Below are positions 21,663 through 33,044 of a stretch of DNA of 64,000 nt, piece after piece. Numbering within the stretch: position 1 is the first letter of the stretch; each line of letters starts with the position of its first letter. The position numbers and the translations under genes were made by a program. Under the pieces are notes generated by a model. The model was not told the DNA's origin and searched no databases. It was given only the letters and a program-made list of their open reading frames with translations. The stretch spans positions 1,322,057 to 1,386,056 of the forward strand of contig MU001502.1 of the NCBI GenBank assembly GCA_010093485.1, read 5' to 3'. Source of the stretch: Karstenula rhodostoma CBS 690.94. Lineage: Eukaryota > Ascomycota > Dothideomycetes > Pleosporales > Didymosphaeriaceae.

Positions 21663-23145
21663 TCATCTATAATCGCTCATTAGACTATGGAGGTCGCTCG
21701 GAGGCTCCACTTGGAAGTTTCTTAGAGAGGCTATTTCCGTCCGAGAGAAGGGCCGACCGTAGGCTCGCAGCGAATTTGTTTCTCTATCCACCGACACCAC
21801 ATGTTCTGGATGAGCTACCAGTCCTTCATAACCTTGCTCGCGAGTTTGTGCAAAGTTCGCTTCTGATGAGACAGCGGTGTGAGCGTTAGATGGCCGGGAA
21901 AGGCCGGTGGAGTCTTTGCCTCTAGCTGGTTCTTTTCGAACAACCCCGCCGCCCTTGAGACATCTGAGGACGGGGCGAAGGTTTGGCAGTGAGGCTGGAT
22001 GGTTGTCAGTCTACGCGGGTCCGGCCCTGTCTCTTGTCACTTACTGGAGAAGTGGGCTAGATTAATCTCGACAATAGCTGCGATGGCCTGAGGAGTGTTG
22101 ATCCACCAAAGCTCCTGCGAACTGGTGTTGAGCTGAGTCGCTAGAATCAGTTGTATCAGCGATGCCATGCACACCCTGTACCTGTCAGCGAGGTGCGGAT
22201 AGTTATTGCTCCGCTGCATGCTAACAGAATACCCGAGCTGAACATTGCCGCAATCGCAATCTTCTCTTCTTTAGCCCTCTTTAACCTTCGAATCTCGTAC
22301 CAAGGTAGTACTACCATGCAGATTTCGAGGGCGAGATGAACTGCCTGTGGGTTGGGCTGATTAGCAAATGAAGCCACTCACGGTGTGAGGTTCCAGTCAC
22401 TCACTATGGAGAAGTCAGCATCTTGATCGCTAGAGCCCATAGTGCTTGGCGTTCACCCGTAGAGCTATAGAAAAACTGGGCCATGTCGACACTGCAGTGA
22501 CCCGACCCTTGTCGGTCCCAGAAGTGCGGGACTGGGTTGCATATTGCCAAAATAACGACGAACTAACGACTATCAGTCGCGGGGACCCAGATGCGTGACA
22601 GATTCATGAGGCTTACCCGTGCGAACATCCACCACACAACACAACCGACCAATAGCAGGATCCAGTATTGAGTCGTGGACTTTCCGAACAAACGCCAATA
22701 CAACGCTAGTGCTGTCGTCTTTGACAATCCCATTGCGGCGGTATACAGCCACATGTCAGGGTATAACAAGATGAAGTAGTCGTGAGTCATGCGGTCGTAG
22801 TCGATACCGCCGTCGCGATTGTGCTGCGCTATATCTTCGCAGTGAAGACCGAGGCCAAACTCGAGCTCTACTTCTGTCAGAAACGGAGCGACTCGGGCTG
22901 TGGAGCAATATACTGATCAAATACAGAACGTTGTAAGCGGTAACAAAGAACTGTCGACGTAAGTACGACGCCATCATCTTTCGGAACGCTTTGAGCCCTA
23001 CAAATGCAACCGCGGAGACCCAGTCCCCGGAAATAAATGGAACACCATTCCACCTCCTGGCAAAGAATCTCAGAATAAAGGCTATAAGAGCTGCAGAATA
23101 GGTGATCGATATCGCAGCTCCGACGTTGGGTTGTAAGTTCTCCAT
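21663..23145 (-). CDS. PTH11-like membrane protein, second and divergent copy
   Basis: Built from exons 23145-23002, 22950-22914, 22873-22617, 22562-22457, 22421-22405 (tentative), 22344-22182, 22140-22045 and 21994-21663, about 383 residues. The last exon has no ATG and is easily missed. Landmarks: ALIAFILRFFARR in helix 1, SGDW, FGLGLH, MWLYTAAMGLSKTTALALYWRLFG, the FWDRQGSGHC loop with conserved Cys, LEICMVVLPWYEI, the IVEINLAHF helix, then SLPNLRPVLRCLKGG and a 100-residue cytosolic tail. The order and spacing match fungal rhodopsin/PTH11-like receptors. Around 22405-22457 the splice pattern is awkward (a 35-nt intron and 17-nt exon are needed to keep frame), so the gene may be damaged there. 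It abuts the broken DUF7580-like locus. Confidence 0.7.
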
Positions 23146-23298
23146 GTTACGGAAGTATTTTGAGCGCCAGGAAACAGGAAACGTAAAACATGGGCGAGGG
23201 TGCACTTTCAATAGTACAAAGATCCAAGTTGTTGGCATTCAGCGCGCTGGTTCTTACGCGTACGCGACTGAGAATCGTGAAGAGCCCAACTCCAGGAT

Positions 23299-25146
23299 TC
23301 ACAGTCCTTCTGCACAAAGTCCAGATGACCAGAGCAGCGTGGTGTGAATATTGCGGAAGTCACAAGCACTACCGTGAATGACCACAACTTCACGCGCAGG
23401 CACCGGCCACCGTTCTGAGCTGTCCCTCGGTATCTTGTAGCTTTTGTGTTTCGATTTGTCGCCACAGGGTGAAAGATGGTGCCATGCGGAACCTTGCCTG
23501 CGCGCATACCAAATATTAGAATTTGGACGTGAACAGATAACAAAGTTCTCCTTGAGCTGTGCTCCAACTCCTTTAAAAACCGCTTTCTGGAATGCGGCGT
23601 CTTCCAGTGTAGGGAATCTTTGGTCGAAGTTGCAGCTTATGCACTTACGAACCGCGCCCGCATACTTTTCTCCAGCATGGTCGTAGAGTTCATCCACCAG
23701 TCTGTTGGCGATGATGTTTTCTGTCATCAAATCTATCCGAGCACCTCCGGTTTCTAAGAGTCCATCTTCAGGCCTGTGCATTTCAGATAATCGTTTGTCC
23801 TCGTTTGTCCAACTGAGGCCGAGCCATGGTGTCTCATGTAATTGTAGAACACTGGACGCCAGCGTGACAGCTGTTTGGGCGCGGTACCGAGGGAAGAAAC
23901 CGGTATCTGCACTCACGCTGCGGAGATCTCGAATCGACCAGTTTGCAGTATCTTGTGGTGGACGTTTTGCCGGGTAAATGAGCATGCTGTGCTTCTCCTT
24001 AGGGTTACTGTTTGTGAGGAGGGGCAAACAGATCTCCCTCTGAGTCGGGTGCAACGTGCTGATGGTTTCACACAGACTTTAGATAGGCTGCATATCGTGA
24101 GTTGGCCCCAAAACTGCCTGGATGGCTGTTTTGGCCTGTTTTGCGAAGCGGACCCCTCTGGAGCCATCCGCACATGTTTTGAGTTTTTCAGGTGAGGGTT
24201 GATCGTGAAGTGTAACCTGTACATCGGCTTCTTCCCAATTCCACGGCTTTTGGGAAGTCGGAGATGGGTTGTTGTTCATTAGTGCATGGTGGTCATAGCG
24301 AAAAATGACGTGGAAGGGTGTACAGGCTCATCCTCGTCACTATCTTCGTCCAACATTTGGTCCATACGATGCTCCAGGCGCAGATGGACTCCATGGTTGG
24401 CATGGCATGGACACTTCCAACCAGACTCTATCGCGAAATGGAACCCTTGGGCGTGTTCATTGATTTGGTCGAACTCAGGCATCGGAGACTTTTCTATGGT
24501 CTGGCCTTCCAAGGATATACTTTGGTCTATCATGATCCTGAGGGAGCTTACGGCGCGACGTAGGCATTTCATCAGCTCGTCATAATCTGATTTTTTTCAA
24601 GCTGAAGTCAAGTCGTTTGTAGTATTCCCTGAACTTCGCGTCGTCGTTGAATTGTGCTATTCCAGATGGATGTAGCTTTAATCGTAGCTTGACATCTTCG
24701 ATGATTCCTCGTACTTCATCAATTGCTGCAAATACCGAGTCATAGCCTGTACCCAGACGTTTTCGCAGCTTGTAGTCGAACTGGCGATGCTGCCAGCGGT
24801 GTCCGCCGGGATCCGCCAGGAATTCGGACATGTCCTTCTGTTTTACTATTCCTACTTATACATTTCTGGAGAAATTTTCAGTACGACGCATTGGAAATAC
24901 TCACGAGCAACTTATGCAAAGAGTTCTTGCAGATTGTGTTTTCAATTTGAAGCTCAGTGAGAAGGCTTTGAAACTGTTCCCGGTATCTGAAACATCGCCT
25001 GATTGTCGCTTTAGGTCTCAGTTACGACAGGTTTTAGATCTGGTCACTTACTTCGAGGCTGCAATCCCCTTCGCGTAAAACTCCATCGACGCAAGAACCA
25101 ACGGTATCGCGCCCAGAACGAGGCCTGCAACTTCTATTCCTGACAT
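23299..25146 (-). pseudogene. Broken DUF7580-like fungal protein gene
   Basis: The start at 25146 (MSGIEVAGLVLGAIPLVLAS) and exons 25146-25052, 24998-24905 and 24837 onward read like the fungal DUF7580 family (proteins of about 550-600 residues, function unknown). The frame then breaks at an A7 run (24591-24597; six A would give SLKKSDYDELM), again at 24316-24318 (one C too few; restoring it gives PVHPFHVIFRYDHH), and meets a TAA at 24079-24081 where the family has a codon before SLCETISTLHP. Downstream, VTLASSVLQLHETPWLG and the C-terminal EKYAGAVRKCI / FQKAVFKGVGAQL motifs remain, but the helix normally between them appears deleted and the expected stop is lost. So this is a multiply damaged relic, unless both homopolymer changes are assembly errors. 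Head-to-head with the broken C2H2 gene. Confidence 0.75.
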
Positions 25147-25434
25147 ACTGAGCGATGCGAAGACTCTGACACGATGGGCTACCCTGGGGTACGCTAAACG
25201 AGACGAGGAGGGTGACAATGATGCTGAAGAGACGATGCAAGCAAGAGAAGATGATAGACGTGGCAGGCGCCTTGAATTCGCAGTGTGTAGTACAACGTGC
25301 GGGGTTGTGGAACCTTACGATAACCTGTCAGGCAGGTACGGCCACAATCGCGTCATGCGCATCACATCACTTATCTCACTGTCTTCACGCACTATTGCTC
25401 CTTCTCATTCTCCCCAGCGCGCCCTTCTTTCCCA
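25147..25434. promoter_or_regulatory. 288-nt divergent promoter of two broken genes
   Basis: Lies between the ATG of the minus-strand DUF7580-like relic (25146) and the plus-strand C2H2-like relic (25435). The pyrimidine-rich stretch TTGCTCCTTCTCATTCTCC precedes the plus-strand ATG. It presumably once served both genes. Confidence 0.4.
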
Positions 25435-26670
25435 ATGGCCACGCCCTCCGCCATCTATATGCGTGTGCACGGTCTTGGCGGCGATTTCGTCAGCCTCACA
25501 GAGACGCTAGGCCAATCGTCGCAGTATGCGGCTCAAATCGCCCCAGAGCGCATCGTATGCGAACTCGGTCGTTTCAAAATCTGAGCCGGAAACATTGCCG
25601 CTCACCGCAAAGGCCGACAGTCGTTGGAATACCGTCTACGGAACGCGGCTCACTTACAAGACGCAACTAACAGCCTGCTAACCGGTTTAGAGCGGACGCT
25701 CAGACGTGGTAATCACTCTCTCATGCTTAAACCCGATGTGAGCTTATAGTCGAAGCCTTATCTATAGTTAGAGGCGAAGAAGCACCGTGGGAAGCGCTTC
25801 AAGACAGCGATCATGACTCGGATTCAGCCAGCAACGCGTCTAGCGATACTGGGGAGGACACCGAACTCAAACAGCTTATTGCAAGCATAAAATCATCGGT
25901 CACTTGCCTATTCCGGCCTTCTATGACAATAAGAAATCCCGTGTCGGATGATCGTCTACAAAGAACAATCACTGTCGACAAATCTTACTACGAAGAACAC
26001 GACATACTGCACACCAGAGCCAAGTACCCTGATTGTGCCGACTACCTGACCGAACGGCTTGGTCGAGCGATTTCCGCGCGGCGACAGTACCTCAGTTATC
26101 GAGAGCTTCATCATCAGAAACTAGCGAAAGACGTCGACCTAATCGGGCTGGAACACACTCGCACTGAATGCACAAGCAATAGTACTGAAGCGACGCCCCC
26201 TACCTATAGCTCGGACAGAAAGCTTTAATGTCCTTGAAGAGGACGACATCTTATCCCAGACATCATACGCTACACCTGTAAATGCAGCCATTCGCGTTCC
26301 GCCACTACCTAAGGTAGCTCGTGAACAACAGTATTTTGAATGTCCACTGTGTTTCATGATCGTATCGATACCAAACACAGCGGCTTGGAAGTGGGTCCAG
26401 ATTTTCTCCAGCCAAATATCTGTTTTCGAGCTGACGATATAGGCAACATGTGTACCGGGATCTCCAACCCTATTCATGTACCTTTGAGCAATGTCCCATC
26501 GCAGATCATCTCTACGAGTCCCGCAACGCTTGGTATCGGCATGAACTTGAGAGTGTATACCAGGCTGCGATGTCTTGCTAGAGCATGAGACGGATTTCGA
26601 CGCCCACCTTGTGAAGCAGCATCCTGAACTAACTTCACCACCTATGCTTACTGCTCAACGTGGCTAACGC
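25435..26670 (+). pseudogene. Broken C2H2-type fungal protein gene
   Basis: Starts MATPSAIYMRVHGLGGDF at 25435. An in-frame TGA at 25582 replaces the Trp of the family motif FGRFxxWAGNI, after which AGNIAAHRKGRQSLEYRLR continues in the same frame. An intron at 25709-25749 joins VEALSIVRGEE, then CLFRPSMTIRNP and YLTERLGRAISARRQYL follow, all matching a common fungal family with C-terminal C2H2-like repeats. Near 26217 the frame slips (FNVLEEDDILSQTSYAT is in another frame). It slips again after FECPLCFMIVS (about 26380) and before FEQCPIADHLYES (about 26483), and a stop precedes a finger-like FDAHLVKQHPEL segment. At least one nonsense and three frame breaks make this a pseudogene. The intact family member at 39.5-41.4 kb is a different C2H2 type. 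Confidence 0.75.
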
Positions 26671-27353
26671 GCGGGTTGACGCGTGTCACATAAGATTAAC
26701 GTGTTGAGTTCGCCTTGCTAGACTCATCGCCGTGCTCTACCTTCGGGCCGGCCGCTTTTCAGTCACGTGGTAGCTAAGCCAATTGAAGTTTACTCCTTCT
26801 CTTAACCTAGCTCTCTAATTGGCTCTCAAGCCGTTCCTTTGACACGTGACTGAAATACGGCCGGCCGAAGGTGGCCTACGATCCATTTGCATCGCGACGC
26901 TGCTTGCAGACACAACCACGGCTGCACACGGTCATCAGGACAGTCGCCAAGCGATCCAACCATCCTGCGTAAATTACGCACGTATAATTACGCATGTACG
27001 AGTTTAGACTCAGTTGATAGGTATACTGCCATCGTACGTGTCACGACAGGCGCCGCACTCAACACAGCCATCTGTGCGGCTTGATCTACACTATTAACCA
27101 CCTTGAGTCTCCGCGATGTTGGTGCAGCCCTTCAGCAACGCCAGCTCGAGTCGGCACGTTATAGTTTCCATAAGCTGCCGTGGAGCTTTCTTGCCTTACT
27201 GGACAGAGCTGCTTAGCAAATAGACAACTTGCTGCTAATACTCCTATACGGTGTACACCCCAACGCTGAACTCATCGTTTCGAGCGCGTACACTGCTGCT
27301 TTGCATCGCATATTCCAACTGTGGACCCGACCTACGATGATAGGAACACCAAA
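26671..27353. other. Intergenic with MITE-like inverted repeat
   Basis: Between the C2H2-like relic and the ABCA relic. It contains the inverted-repeat element at 26739-26872 (listed separately). No coding region is supported. Confidence 0.5.
26739..26872. mobile_element. MITE-like element with GGCCGGCC terminal inverted repeats
   Basis: The left arm 26739-26769 and right arm 26843-26872 are inverted copies: about 28 of 31 positions match with one gap. The shared core is ACCTTCGG-CCGGCCG...TTTCAGTCACGTG. The 73-nt centre holds a second inverted pair (AGCCAATT near 26778 and its complement near 26817), so the whole 134 nt could fold into a long hairpin. No ORF. This is the architecture of a non-autonomous DNA transposon. 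No target-site duplication could be assigned with confidence, and no second copy is in the window. Confidence 0.65.
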
Positions 27354-29030
27354 ATGAGCCTCCTAATACGACAAATATGGGCATTGGTTCGCAAGAACCT
27401 GCTGTTGATTTGTTTTCGACGGCCAATTGCGACGTTCATCCGCGCTATAGCGATCCCTCTTGTGGTGGTTCTGGTTGTGTCCCACACGAAAGATTTCTTC
27501 GCATCACCACTCAAAAATGGAATTTCATCACCGCACAATGTAAGTAGCTATGTACCAGTGGAGTGCTAAGCTTTCACTAACTGTGCTTAGACACGCTCGC
27601 TCCAGGAAGGCTTGGCAGCGAGCAATGGTCGTGACATTGTGGGTTTCGTGAGCAATGGGATGCAAGGCGAAGTCTCCCAGGTGATTGATGCACTGTCGAA
27701 AACCATCAAAGATGCCGGGAAAAGTCCGAAACAGTTCAACAGCACACAGGAGCTCTCACAAACCTGTGTCACCAACGAAGTCGTTGATGATAGTCCGAAG
27801 TGTTTTGCGGCTGTCGTATTTCTCTTTTCACCTAAAGAAGGAACTGATCTGAGTTCGAAAGGAACCTGGAACTACACCATTCGCGTAGACCCCCCCGGAG
27901 GGTTTGCTGATGTTACACAAGATCGGAACAACGCTGAGATTTACACCGTTCCCCTCCAACGCGCTGTAAACGCGGAAATCGTTTCACGCTGGAAATCCGG
28001 CCAGCCTTTCCTAAGACATTGCAAGGCATCCTTGTGGGCTTCACCACCTTTACCGGGCTCGCATTGACCTCGTTCTCCAGCAAATCCCAACTTAGCGGCT
28101 CCATCATGGTAGTTATTGCTTTAGTCTTCGCCGTGCTTCCTCAGACGCTCTACGAGCAGACGAGCGTTGTCTGTGGTGTTCTAAGCTTCATATTTCCCTT
28201 GGCGACATACACCTACTTCATCACGGGCCCAGCGGTGTTCGAAGCATACGATTTTAAGATGCGGATGTGGAGCCAACCTCCAGACGACACGGAGGACCCC
28301 CACCATTGGCGCTTGAATAATGTCATCCACTGGGTCTTCCTGGCCATACAAATCGCAGTGTACCCGATTCCGGCATTTCTCGTCGAACAAGCGCGCTTCT
28401 CCACAGCATCGCCATACAGCACCTTCGTACAACCGCCACACGAGCACGCTCCAACCGTTACGTTGACTTCGTTCTCCAAAACGTACAAAGCAGGGCCCAT
28501 GGGAGGAATCTTCAAGCGTCGCAGGGACGTGCACGCCGTTACCGACATGAGCCGCAGTGCATATCGCCGGCAGATACTTTGCTTGCTTGGGCCCAATGGC
28601 AGCGCGAAAAGTACAACTATGAACTGCATTGCGGGGCTGCACAAAGTAACTTCTGGAACCGTCGCCATCGACCCCAGCCGAGGCTTGGGCTACGCTCCCC
28701 AGAACAATGTTATCTGGCCAGACCTCACAGTCGAAGAGCATATCGCATCTCGTCGCGGGGTCTGCGCCGCGGACTACGGATGCCGAGCTGCAGCGGATTA
28801 AGGCGTGGATTGCGGCGACGTTTGCGAATGCGATGATCAGCCGCGAAACGCAGGGCGGGCAGGTGCGGTTCGAGGTCCCTGCCGAGGGGCCGAGTTTAGG
28901 CGGGTTGATTGCGCTGCTGGAGCGGGACAAGGACGCGCTGGGAGTCGAGTTTTACACGGTGGGCAAGGCGACGTTGGATGAGGTGTTTGAGAAGATTGTG
29001 AAGCGGTATGGGGAGTATGCTGAGAAGTGA
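27354..29030 (+). pseudogene. ABCA-type transporter relic with internal deletions
   Basis: Exon 1 (27354-27539, MSLLIRQIWALVRKNLLLICFRR) and exon 2 from 27591 give the start and first extracellular loop of a fungal ABC-A transporter. Near 28000 the frame changes and several transmembrane helices are missing, before LQGILVGFTTFTGLALTSFSSKSQLSG and the rest of membrane domain 1. Nucleotide-binding domain 1 begins with Walker A GPNGSAKST (second-last Gly replaced by Ala) and has the Q-loop YAPQNN. At about 28745 the sequence jumps, in another frame, to the C-terminal regulatory part of the second nucleotide-binding domain (TDAELQRIKAWI... KATLDEVFEKIV), which is notably more GC-rich. Signature motif, Walker B, H-loop, membrane domain 2 and most of NBD2 are absent. 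The functional protein would be about 1,600 residues, so this copy cannot transport. Confidence 0.8.
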
Positions 29031-29520
29031 GCTGGGGGGTTGGTTTGATTCGAGGGCGTTCAAGGTGTTGAAGATACCATGGGAGATACTCGACCGAAGG
29101 GGAACGTACACTTGGCCCCCTCCCGGAGGTTTACATCCAGGATAGCACCAGCGTGTGATCAACACACATGCACGCAACAAACAAGACAACACAAAACAGT
29201 TTCCTTCTCGCATGTTTTGTGCCAATCACCCCACTGCACCCCCCTAGCACTACACCAGAGTATGCCCAGAACAACACACAGCGTCGCTATATGTACAATC
29301 GAATTGAATCGACCGAAGAATAATTAACCTGCTCCCCTCACCCTTCCCCCCTGCTTCCACGTCAAGTCACGTCAAAACCGCACCAAACGTGGACTGGACC
29401 ACCCACGCAAAGTCTACTCCTGAATCTCACCACTATCACCAAGAAACCTATCCCCTCCCCAACTAGTTGGTTGACACACCAAGTCAGCACATCACAGCAC
29501 AGCCCAGGTCACCCGCACAA
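29031..29520. other. Intergenic, convergent 3' flanks
   Basis: 490 nt between the ABCA relic and the EFR3 stop. It is C-rich on the plus strand, with no recognisable gene or repeat. Confidence 0.5.
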
Positions 29521-32500
29521 CTAATACGGCGCCCTCCCCACGCTACTCCCATCTTCCCCGTCCTCCCCACCAACATCAATACTATCCAAGAAGCCCGAGA
29601 AATCCGGCTTCTTCGCCTTACTCGCGCCAAACCCATTGGCGCCTCTCCCCCTCGACGCACTCCGCTCTTTCATACTCTTCCCCGCATTCGTCCTCACACT
29701 CCGACTCTTCCTCACATCCACGCCGCCATTCGCATTTGCGCCCGGCGCATTCTTCGGTCTGTCCGTCGCGGGGCTGAGACTCTTGTCGCGCAGGGAGTCC
29801 GGGATGGGCGGCACGGGCGGCACGGCGTCTCTCGAGTACGCGCGTGCGCGCGCGGTGTGGGCGTTGGTGGGGGAGGGCGGCGTGGCGGGCGCTCCCGAGG
29901 TGGAAGGGGGGCGGGATGCTGTGGTCGGGGTGGAGGGGGACTGGGCGGGCTGCTGGGCGGCGCTGTGGTCTACGGTGACGAAGGAGGCGTCTGAGAGGCT
30001 GTGGACGCTAACCAGGGACTCGGACGCGGAGGAATCGACCGAAGAGGTGTGGTTGCGGTGGCTTGGGGCGCGCGTTGAGTAGGAGGTTCGTGGGGCGGAG
30101 CCGGAGAGCACTCGCTTGAGGTCGTCTACGCGCACAGTGGAGCGGACGGAGGAGTTGTTGTCGGCGGTTCGAGCGGGACTGTGGTGCCGATGGGGAGAGG
30201 CTACGCGCCCGACAAGGCCGTATGCCAGGGAAGGAGGCCGGCTTTGAGCTCGTCGAGGAGAAGGTACAGGCGAGTTTGTAGCGCTGTCGAAGTTGCCGTT
30301 AGGGATACTGACGCCAAGGTAGTTGCTCTTCTGTCCCGAAGCCGCTGTTCGTGAGCCTGTCATGGAAGCCGACGAAGGGTCCTTTGTATTCGTCGCGAGA
30401 CAAGCCTCCCTAGTCCAGTCGGCAAGCAGATCTTCCTTGACTTTGTACGAGAGCATCAGCGGAGGTGCGAGGGTCGCAGGCGCAGTCATCGCTATCGCCA
30501 TGGAGCGGCCCGCTCCCGACAATGAGCGGGGGCGACCGGGCGAGGAGGGCGGACTGGACGGTGGAGAGCGCAGAGAATCGGCGTAACTATCTGCAATCTT
30601 GTCGACAAGTGCATCGCGATTGTCAAATGGTTTGAGAGCTTCGGTTTGGACGAGGTCAGCTGGCAACTGGACCGGCTCTGAGTGCGGAGTCTCGATCCGG
30701 TCTACAGGCACTGGTGGGACGTGAATGCTCTTGACCCACAAGCTCTTCTCGTTTCGCCTGGAAATCTCGGCGTGTATGATCCTGCCGATCGTTGAGGTCT
30801 CAAAGTCCATTGCGATGCTGAGAGCCCACAGATAGCCATGAACCAGACTGCCTAACCGTACTTTTGCGCCAGGATTTTCGACAGTCGATATGTCCTCTTG
30901 TAGCCGCAGAATCATGGGCAAACCCGACCGAATGGCGTTGACCCCGAGTTTGTTCACCAAGGTGGTAAGTAGCAGGTGAAGCAACAAAAAGTCCGGTTCT
31001 GAATCGACAAACTGTAGGGCGTGTTCGTAGACAGCAAGGTGTAACAGTGCTAGGAATGTGTTCTTTCCTCTTCGGGGAGACTTTTCTCGCTGTGACGCGT
31101 TGGATACAGCTCGCCTCGCAAGTACGTTTTTGTCATTCTCTTTCTCTTTCTTGCGATAATCATCCACGAACGTCAAGTCCTCCTTCTTCTTCTCAAGCGT
31201 CAACCAAGTAACCAGGGCGTCAACGTAGCTTTTGCGAACTTGGCCGCTGGGATCGCGTAACAGCCATTGCGTGCCCTCCCAGGCTCTGACGCTTACCGAG
31301 GCCCGCGGTACAGACGCTGATGATCCATCTGGTCTCTGGGTGTTTGCGGTTTTGATGATGTTCTTCACAGTCTCCAGTGCTGTCAGCCGAGCCGTCTCGA
31401 AAGAGAAGAATCGATCTACGTGCGGCGGCCGCTCTTTGAGAGAATCTGCGATCGACTTGACAGCTCCGGAAGGATCCTCTATCGCGTCTGCGGTGGTGGA
31501 TGCGCCTGCGATACTCAATGGCTTGAGCCGAGTTAATATCGCCGAGACCATTTCGGAGATCTGATCCGTGTAGTACACATGGACCGCCAGACTAGCCATG
31601 CACTGTTTGACAATGTTGAGCAGCTGCAATCGGAATTGCGAAGGCTCCTTGACGACTTCCAAGACCACACCGCCTAAGTTGCCAGAAGCCCTGGGTGTTG
31701 GGTCCTTGTCCAATACAGAGGTTTTTTGTTGGTGGTGCGGCATTACCGAGGTCCCAGGTCCGCCGAGTTGCAAAAGTAGTAGGGTATGAGAAATTAGGCC
31801 AATTAATACGTCGTTCACGCTGAGTCCAATGAAATTAATAGTCGAGCTAAGGAGGTGGTTGATTACGGTTGCGAGGACAAATTGTCGTTCGAGGTCGTCT
31901 TCCAGAATGGGGCTGCGTACGAGAGCTTCGACGGTGCAGACCAAGATGGCATATCTGTCCTGGACCGGCGCCCACGAGCAGATCATGGACAAGAGAGTTG
32001 TCGCCCAGTTTGCGATCCCATTCTCTTCCACGTGCTCCTGCGAGTTTAAGTGGCTTCCGATGAATTTGAGAACAGCGGAGGTGGCAAGGCGCAGTTGTCC
32101 CTGGTTGACGCCCAAAAAGATGTGTCGCAGCGCTTCCAACGCAATCATGCCAGCCTCCTCTTCGGCAATCTGGTCTGCCTCCTCGGTGGTCCCCGAAGCA
32201 GCGATCGGATCGGCTTCTTCTCCCTCTGTCCGCACGGTAGATATGCTCTGCCGCCGCCGTAGCTGCTCCACCTTCTCGTGCTCCTCCTTTTCATTTTCGC
32301 GGCTCTCGAGGCGGCGCAGGTACTCTCCGGTCTCGGAGTATATGTTCAACAGAATGACGGGTATGATGACGGCGAGTTGGCGGCCAGTCTCGGATCCGAG
32401 CGATTCCGAAGCGGCGACTGCCTTGAGCGCCTGCAGCCCGGACTTGCGAAAGCGAATGGCGACGGGCCAGCTGACGGGTGTTTTGCCGGGGTTGGACGTC

Positions 32501-33044
32501 TCCTTGGATGCGAAGTCGGCGTACAGCTGCACAATCTCCTCGTACTGCCTGATGTAGTCCTGGTCGGCGGTCAGGCTGGCGGGGTCCTGGTGGGCGCAGA
32601 GGGCCTCGAAGGTGGGCACCGACCCCTCGACCATGGCGACATCATTGGACTGGAGGATGGTGCGTAGCGTGCGCAGGACTGCGCCGGCGTAGAGGGGCAG
32701 GTCGCGGGGGCACTTCTCGATGAGGGCCTTGAGGATCTGCAGGGTGACGTGCACATTCCTGGCGGTGTCAGTAGGCTCCCGGGCGGGCGGCGCAATTGGG
32801 CCGGGATGAAGGAGAAGAATGCAATTTACCCCGTGCGGACCTTCCAGACGTCGGCGGTGGTGCGCTTGTCGAGAAAGTCGGTGACCTTCTGCAGCTTGCT
32901 CCGTCGCGTGCTCGCATAGTACAGCAGGTAGCTTAGCTCGGACGAATTGGCCTTGACGTCGACATTGTTCTTGGTGGCCGTGGGGTAGCACTTGCGCACC
33001 AGCACCTGATGCTTTGGGCGGCACGCCTGGCGCGCGGCGTTCAT
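29521..33044 (-). CDS. EFR3: EFR3-like plasma-membrane scaffold of the PI4-kinase complex
   Basis: Exon 1 is 33044-32830 and exon 2 is 32758-29521, joined across a 71-nt intron in phase 2, giving 1,150 residues. The start MNAARQACRPKHQVLVRKCYP and SSELSYLLYYASTRRSKLQKV are hallmark EFR3 N-terminal motifs. The basic and Cys residues there serve membrane binding or palmitoylation in known EFR3 proteins. A helical ARM/HEAT-like region runs to about residue 750, then a long Ser/Pro-rich disordered tail ends in FSGFLDSIDVGG. In yeast, Efr3 recruits Stt4 (with Ypp1/TTC7) to the plasma membrane to make PI4P; the same role is inferred. The uninterrupted frame continues upstream through the intron to 33408, but that extension is low-complexity promoter DNA and is not part of the protein. 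Confidence 0.92.

Noticed and set aside
22156..22377. Independent small gene in the receptor locus
   Set aside because: It is an internal exon (LEICMVVLPWYEI) of the PTH11-like gene.
28181..28930. 249-residue minus ORF antisense to the ABCA relic
   Set aside because: Antisense shadow; the plus strand carries clear ABC transporter motifs.
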